Source: an uncultured Aquimonas sp. (GTDB lineage: Bacteria; Pseudomonadota; Gammaproteobacteria; Xanthomonadales; Xanthomonadaceae). Taken from it: 8,914 nucleotides of DNA. A program made the translations under genes and the position numbers. Position 1 is the stretch's first letter, and every line of letters starts with the position of its first letter. Below the pieces are notes generated by a model, which ran no database searches, was not told where the DNA came from, and saw only the letters and a list, made by a program, of their open reading frames with translations. The DNA is taken from contig CAMLOR010000127.1 in NCBI GenBank assembly GCA_946481615.1, positions 1 to 8,914 of the forward strand, given 5' to 3'. This document shows, piece after piece, positions 6,649 to 8,914 of this stretch.

Positions 6649-6772
6649 GGGCCGTCCTCCGGGGGTTCACCAGGAAGGACGCAAAGGCGGCGCGCGGCGT
6701 ATCACCGCGCCCTGAAGCGCCGGGGAAAGGCAAGCCCCCGGCGTGTTCCGATCCTGCGTTTGTGCAGGCGGC
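6649..6772. other. Intergenic region between ppiD and the diheme cytochrome
   Basis: This 124-nt gap follows ppiD and precedes the cytochrome operon, both on the minus strand. It holds the cytochrome ribosome site (6656-6660), a segment TTCACCAGGAAGGACGCAAA at 6666-6685 that resembles a degenerate dispersed intergenic repeat known to me from other proteobacteria, a 6-bp stem (6689-6694 with 6706-6711), and the hairpin listed separately. I see no reading frame and no clear promoter. Confidence 0.5.
6718..6743. terminator. Candidate terminator hairpin downstream of ppiD
   Basis: CGCCGGGG (6718-6725) and CCCCGGCG (6736-6743) form an 8-bp stem with a 10-nt loop, about 30 nt after the ppiD stop on the minus strand. 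No run of T follows, so an intrinsic terminator is uncertain; it could be Rho-assisted or protect the mRNA end. Confidence 0.4.
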
Positions 6773-8686
6773 TTACATGCGCTCTTCGATCACCTCGATG
6801 GGGGTGGTCTTGCGCAGCGCCTGCACGAAGGCATTGGCCTCGGCGCCGCCCAGGCCCTGCGAAAGCTGCTCGAGCATCGCGGTGCGGGCCTCGGCCTCGG
6901 TCTTGGCCGGATCGCCGTCCTGCACCGCGGTGAGCGACACCAGGGCGTAGCGGTCGGCCGTCATGTCGGCGATGCCGAGCGTGGGCTTGCCTTCGGCCGG
7001 ATGCGGCAGCTTGAAGACCTGCTGCAGCACGGCAGCGTTGACGGTGACGCCGGTGCGGCCGACGGCGTCGGCGGTCTTGACCTCGAGCTGCATGTCGGTG
7101 GCGAAGGCTTCGAGCGTCTTGCCGCCCTGCAGCTCGGCCAGGCCGGCGTCGGCGGCGGCCTTCGCGGCCTTGCCCATGCGATCGGCCACGATGGCGGCGC
7201 GCACGGCCTCGCGGACTTCTTCGAGTTTGCGCGGCGCGGCCGGCACGTGTTCGGCGACGCGGATGACGACCTGGTGGCCGGGCGCGATCTCGATCGGATC
7301 GCTGGCCTGGCCGTCGACCAGCACCTGCTCGGAGAACGCGGCTTCGGCCACCTTCGGATTGGCAGCAATGCCCGTGCCGCCGGCGCGCGTGAAGGCTTCG
7401 GTCTTCTGGATCGGCAGGTTCAGTTCGGACGAGGCCGTAGCCAGCGTGGACGGATCGCGGTACACCACGTCGACCAGCTTGCCGGCCAGTTCGCTCACGA
7501 TGCGTTCGCGTTCGCCGTCGAGATATTCCTTCTGCAGTTCGTCGCGCACCGCTTCGAACGGCTTGCCGGTTTCGGCCTTGACCTCGCGCAGCTGGATCAC
7601 GTGCCAGCCTTCGGCGGTCTTGACCGGATCGCTGATCGCGTTGGGCTGCATCGCGAACAGCGCGGTTTCGAAAGCCGGTTCGAAGATGCCCTTCTCGACC
7701 CAGCCCAGATCGCCGCCGCTGTTCTTCGAGCCCGGGTCGTCCGAGTTTTCCTTCGCCAGCGCGGCGAAATCGGCGCCGGCGGCACGCGCCTTGGCGGCCA
7801 GATCGGCGGCCTTGGCCTGCGCCGCCTTCACGGCGTCGGCATCGGCATCGGCCGCCACCTTCACCAGGATGTGCGAGGCCAGGCGCTGCTCGGCCTCGAT
7901 GTAGCGGGCCTTCTGTTCTTCGTAGCGGTCACGCAGGGTCTGTTCGTCGGCCGTCACCGGCACTTCGACCTTGGCGGGGTCGATCTCGACGTATTCGAGC
8001 GCCACCGTCTCGGGGCTGACGTACTGGTCGGCGTGTTCGTCGAACCAGGTCTGCACTTGCGCGTCGGTGATCTCGCCGATGGCCTCGGCGGCGGGCACCG
8101 GCAGTTCCACCCAGGCGAAGCTGCGGGTCTGGTCGCGCAGCGCGAGGTAGCGCGAGACGTAGTCTCCGGTGACGAAGCCGGTGGCGACGAGCTGGCTGGG
8201 CAGGGCCTGCAGCAGCATGTCGCGGCGCACGCGTTCCTCGAAGCCGCGCGGCGTCATGCCCTGCGCGGTGAGCACCATGCGGTAGGTGTCCTTGTCGAAC
8301 ACGCCGTTGCTCTGGAAGGCCGGGATCTTGGCGATTTCCGTCTGCATCTGCGTCTGCGACACGGTCACGCCGAGGCGTTCGGCGGCCTGGCGCAGCAGTT
8401 CCTCGTCGATCATGCGGTCGAGCACGCGGCGCTTGTTCTCGGCGCTTTCGAACTCGCGCGAGTCGAAGTTCTCGCCCATGGCCTGGCGCATCTGGGCGCG
8501 GAATTCGTCGAAACGGGCGCGGAATTCGTCCTGCCCGATTTCTTTCTCGCCGACCTTGGCCACATGGGTGGCCACGTTCTGCTGGAAGTAGTTCTCGACG
8601 CCGAAGAAGGCGAAGGGAACGATCAGCAGGATGAGGATGGCCGGGGCGATCCAGCCGGAAGTCTTGTCGCGCAGCGATTGCAGCAT
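6773..8686 (-). CDS. ppiD: Peptidyl-prolyl isomerase D-like periplasmic folding chaperone
   Basis: PpiD is an inner-membrane chaperone that meets proteins leaving the Sec translocon in the periplasm. The 637-residue product is the usual length. A short N-terminal cytoplasmic part (MLQSLRDKTSG) leads into one membrane helix (about 12-30, WIAPAILILLIVPFAFFGV), then a SurA_N/PpiD_N-like chaperone domain (about 38-180) and one parvulin domain at about 268-370 (ASHILV ... NSGGDLGW ... TAEGWHVIQL). Within it H272, F339 and H362 align with parvulin active-site residues, while the usual active-site methionine position appears to be F335, so isomerase activity is uncertain; the E. coli PpiD parvulin domain is reported inactive. 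A C-terminal PpiD_C-like region follows. The ATG at 8686 directly precedes the conserved N-terminus, with only a weak AAGG upstream. A promoter candidate lies at 8765-8793. The stop is TAA. Confidence 0.95.
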   Translation of the reverse strand: MLQSLRDKTSGWIAPAILILLIVPFAFFGVENYFQQNVATHVAKVGEKEIGQDEFRARFDEFRAQMRQAMGENFDSREFESAENKRRVLDRMIDEELLRQAAERLGVTVSQTQMQTEIAKIPAFQSNGVFDKDTYRMVLTAQGMTPRGFEERVRRDMLLQALPSQLVATGFVTGDYVSRYLALRDQTRSFAWVELPVPAAEAIGEITDAQVQTWFDEHADQYVSPETVALEYVEIDPAKVEVPVTADEQTLRDRYEEQKARYIEAEQRLASHILVKVAADADADAVKAAQAKAADLAAKARAAGADFAALAKENSDDPGSKNSGGDLGWVEKGIFEPAFETALFAMQPNAISDPVKTAEGWHVIQLREVKAETGKPFEAVRDELQKEYLDGERERIVSELAGKLVDVVYRDPSTLATASSELNLPIQKTEAFTRAGGTGIAANPKVAEAAFSEQVLVDGQASDPIEIAPGHQVVIRVAEHVPAAPRKLEEVREAVRAAIVADRMGKAAKAAADAGLAELQGGKTLEAFATDMQLEVKTADAVGRTGVTVNAAVLQQVFKLPHPAEGKPTLGIADMTADRYALVSLTAVQDGDPAKTEAEARTAMLEQLSQGLGGAEANAFVQALRKTTPIEVIEERM

Positions 8687-8708
8687 CGGGTCGGTCTTGC
8701 CTTGGAAG

Positions 8709-8752
8709 GCCGGCCGTCGCTGGCGCGGTGCGCCCCCAAAGCCGCGGCCGGC
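8709..8752. promoter_or_regulatory. GC-rich nested inverted repeat in the ppiD leader
   Basis: GCCGGCCG (8709-8716) and CGGCCGGC (8745-8752) can pair over 8 bp, and the loop holds GGCGC/GCGCC (8722-8726 with 8730-8734) as a second small stem. This lies between the predicted ppiD transcription start and ATG, so it would be part of the mRNA leader. Such pairing can arise by chance in GC-rich DNA; no known riboswitch is recognised. Confidence 0.3.
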
Positions 8753-8764
8753 GAGAGGGGGCGG

Positions 8765-8793
8765 AGTCTAGCAAAGGGGTCCCGAACCGCCAA
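8765..8793 (-). promoter_or_regulatory. Candidate sigma70 promoter of ppiD
   Basis: Reading the minus strand, TTGGCG (8793-8788) and TAGACT (8770-8765) are separated by 17 nt, each matching 4 of 6 consensus bases. Transcription would begin near 8758, giving a leader of about 70 nt. This TA-containing hexamer stands out in otherwise very GC-rich DNA. Confidence 0.45.
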
Positions 8794-8914
8794 GGCAACG
8801 GCCGCGTGTCGCGAGGTTGGGGGAGAGCAGGTGGTTCGCGTGAGCGTGTCGCCTGTGCCCTTGCCGGGGTGGGGTGGCCGGCCCGGCTGCGGCGCCGGCT
8901 TCGCCGGAAGCTGG
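8794..8914. other. Gene-free sequence at the right edge with a small hairpin
   Basis: No reading frame or RNA gene is recognised. Near the edge, CCGGC-TTC-GCCGG (8895-8907) forms a 5-bp stem with a three-base loop, possibly part of a REP-like unit or of the terminator of a gene beyond the window. In many gammaproteobacteria hupB lies upstream of ppiD, but none of it is visible here. Confidence 0.35.

Noticed and set aside
5563..6933. 456-codon open frame on the plus strand opposite the cytochrome genes
   Set aside because: It has an arginine/alanine-rich low-complexity translation, lies antisense to two clear heme proteins, and shows no domain. Long antisense frames are expected in GC-rich coding DNA.
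6963..7904. 313-codon plus-strand frame within ppiD
   Set aside because: Ser/Ala-rich antisense shadow of ppiD with no domain or ribosome site.
8794..8914. tRNA gene upstream of ppiD
   Set aside because: Looked for because tRNA genes occur near this locus in some relatives; no cloverleaf, T-loop GTTCGA motif in context or CCA end was found.
1..8914. CRISPR array, toxin-antitoxin, phage or defence genes
   Set aside because: No regularly spaced repeats and no matching proteins; every well-supported frame is a housekeeping, envelope or cytochrome gene.

Overview
The window is GC-rich, densely packed bacterial chromosomal DNA. The gene order mltD - gloB - yafS - rnhA - dnaQ matches the E. coli neighbourhood, which points to a gammaproteobacterium. 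GC-rich codon use, a ppiD-type chaperone gene and REP-like palindromes suggest Xanthomonadales/Lysobacterales, but that placement is inference; no rRNA or other marker is present. There are nine protein genes and no RNA gene, CRISPR array, transposase, phage gene or defence gene.

Left part (1-1649, minus strand): three tightly coupled genes read yafS -> rnhA -> dnaQ, joined by an ATGA overlap and a TGATG overlap. They encode a YafS-type methyltransferase-like protein, RNase HI and the proofreading subunit of DNA polymerase III (cut by the window edge). Divergently (1702-3881, plus strand) lie gloB (glyoxalase II) and mltD (a lipoprotein murein transglycosylase with LysM). A ~160 bp element with near-perfect 26-nt inverted ends (REP/BIME- or MITE-like) sits at the gloB/mltD junction. 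It is read through in the mltD frame, so mltD appears to start with about 60 extra residues before its lipoprotein signal. This is the most unusual thing in the window.

Middle part (3928-5104, plus strand): fabI (NADH enoyl-ACP reductase) with a clear Shine-Dalgarno site, followed 4 nt later by a small VOC/glyoxalase-fold protein of unknown substrate.

Right part (minus strand): a two-gene cytochrome operon (6648 -> 5106) encodes a diheme c-type cytochrome resembling the SO2930 family and a monoheme cytochrome c, overlapping by 23 nt. It meets the VOC gene tail to tail with a 1-nt gap. Further right, ppiD (8686 -> 6773) encodes a membrane-anchored periplasmic folding factor with one parvulin domain; a plausible sigma70 promoter and a GC-rich leader lie upstream.

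Most of the window is conserved housekeeping sequence. I found no convincing new multi-gene system. The points worth checking are the palindromic element fused to the mltD N-terminus, the cytochrome pair without a recognisable partner enzyme in the window, and several translation-start or coupling arrangements.
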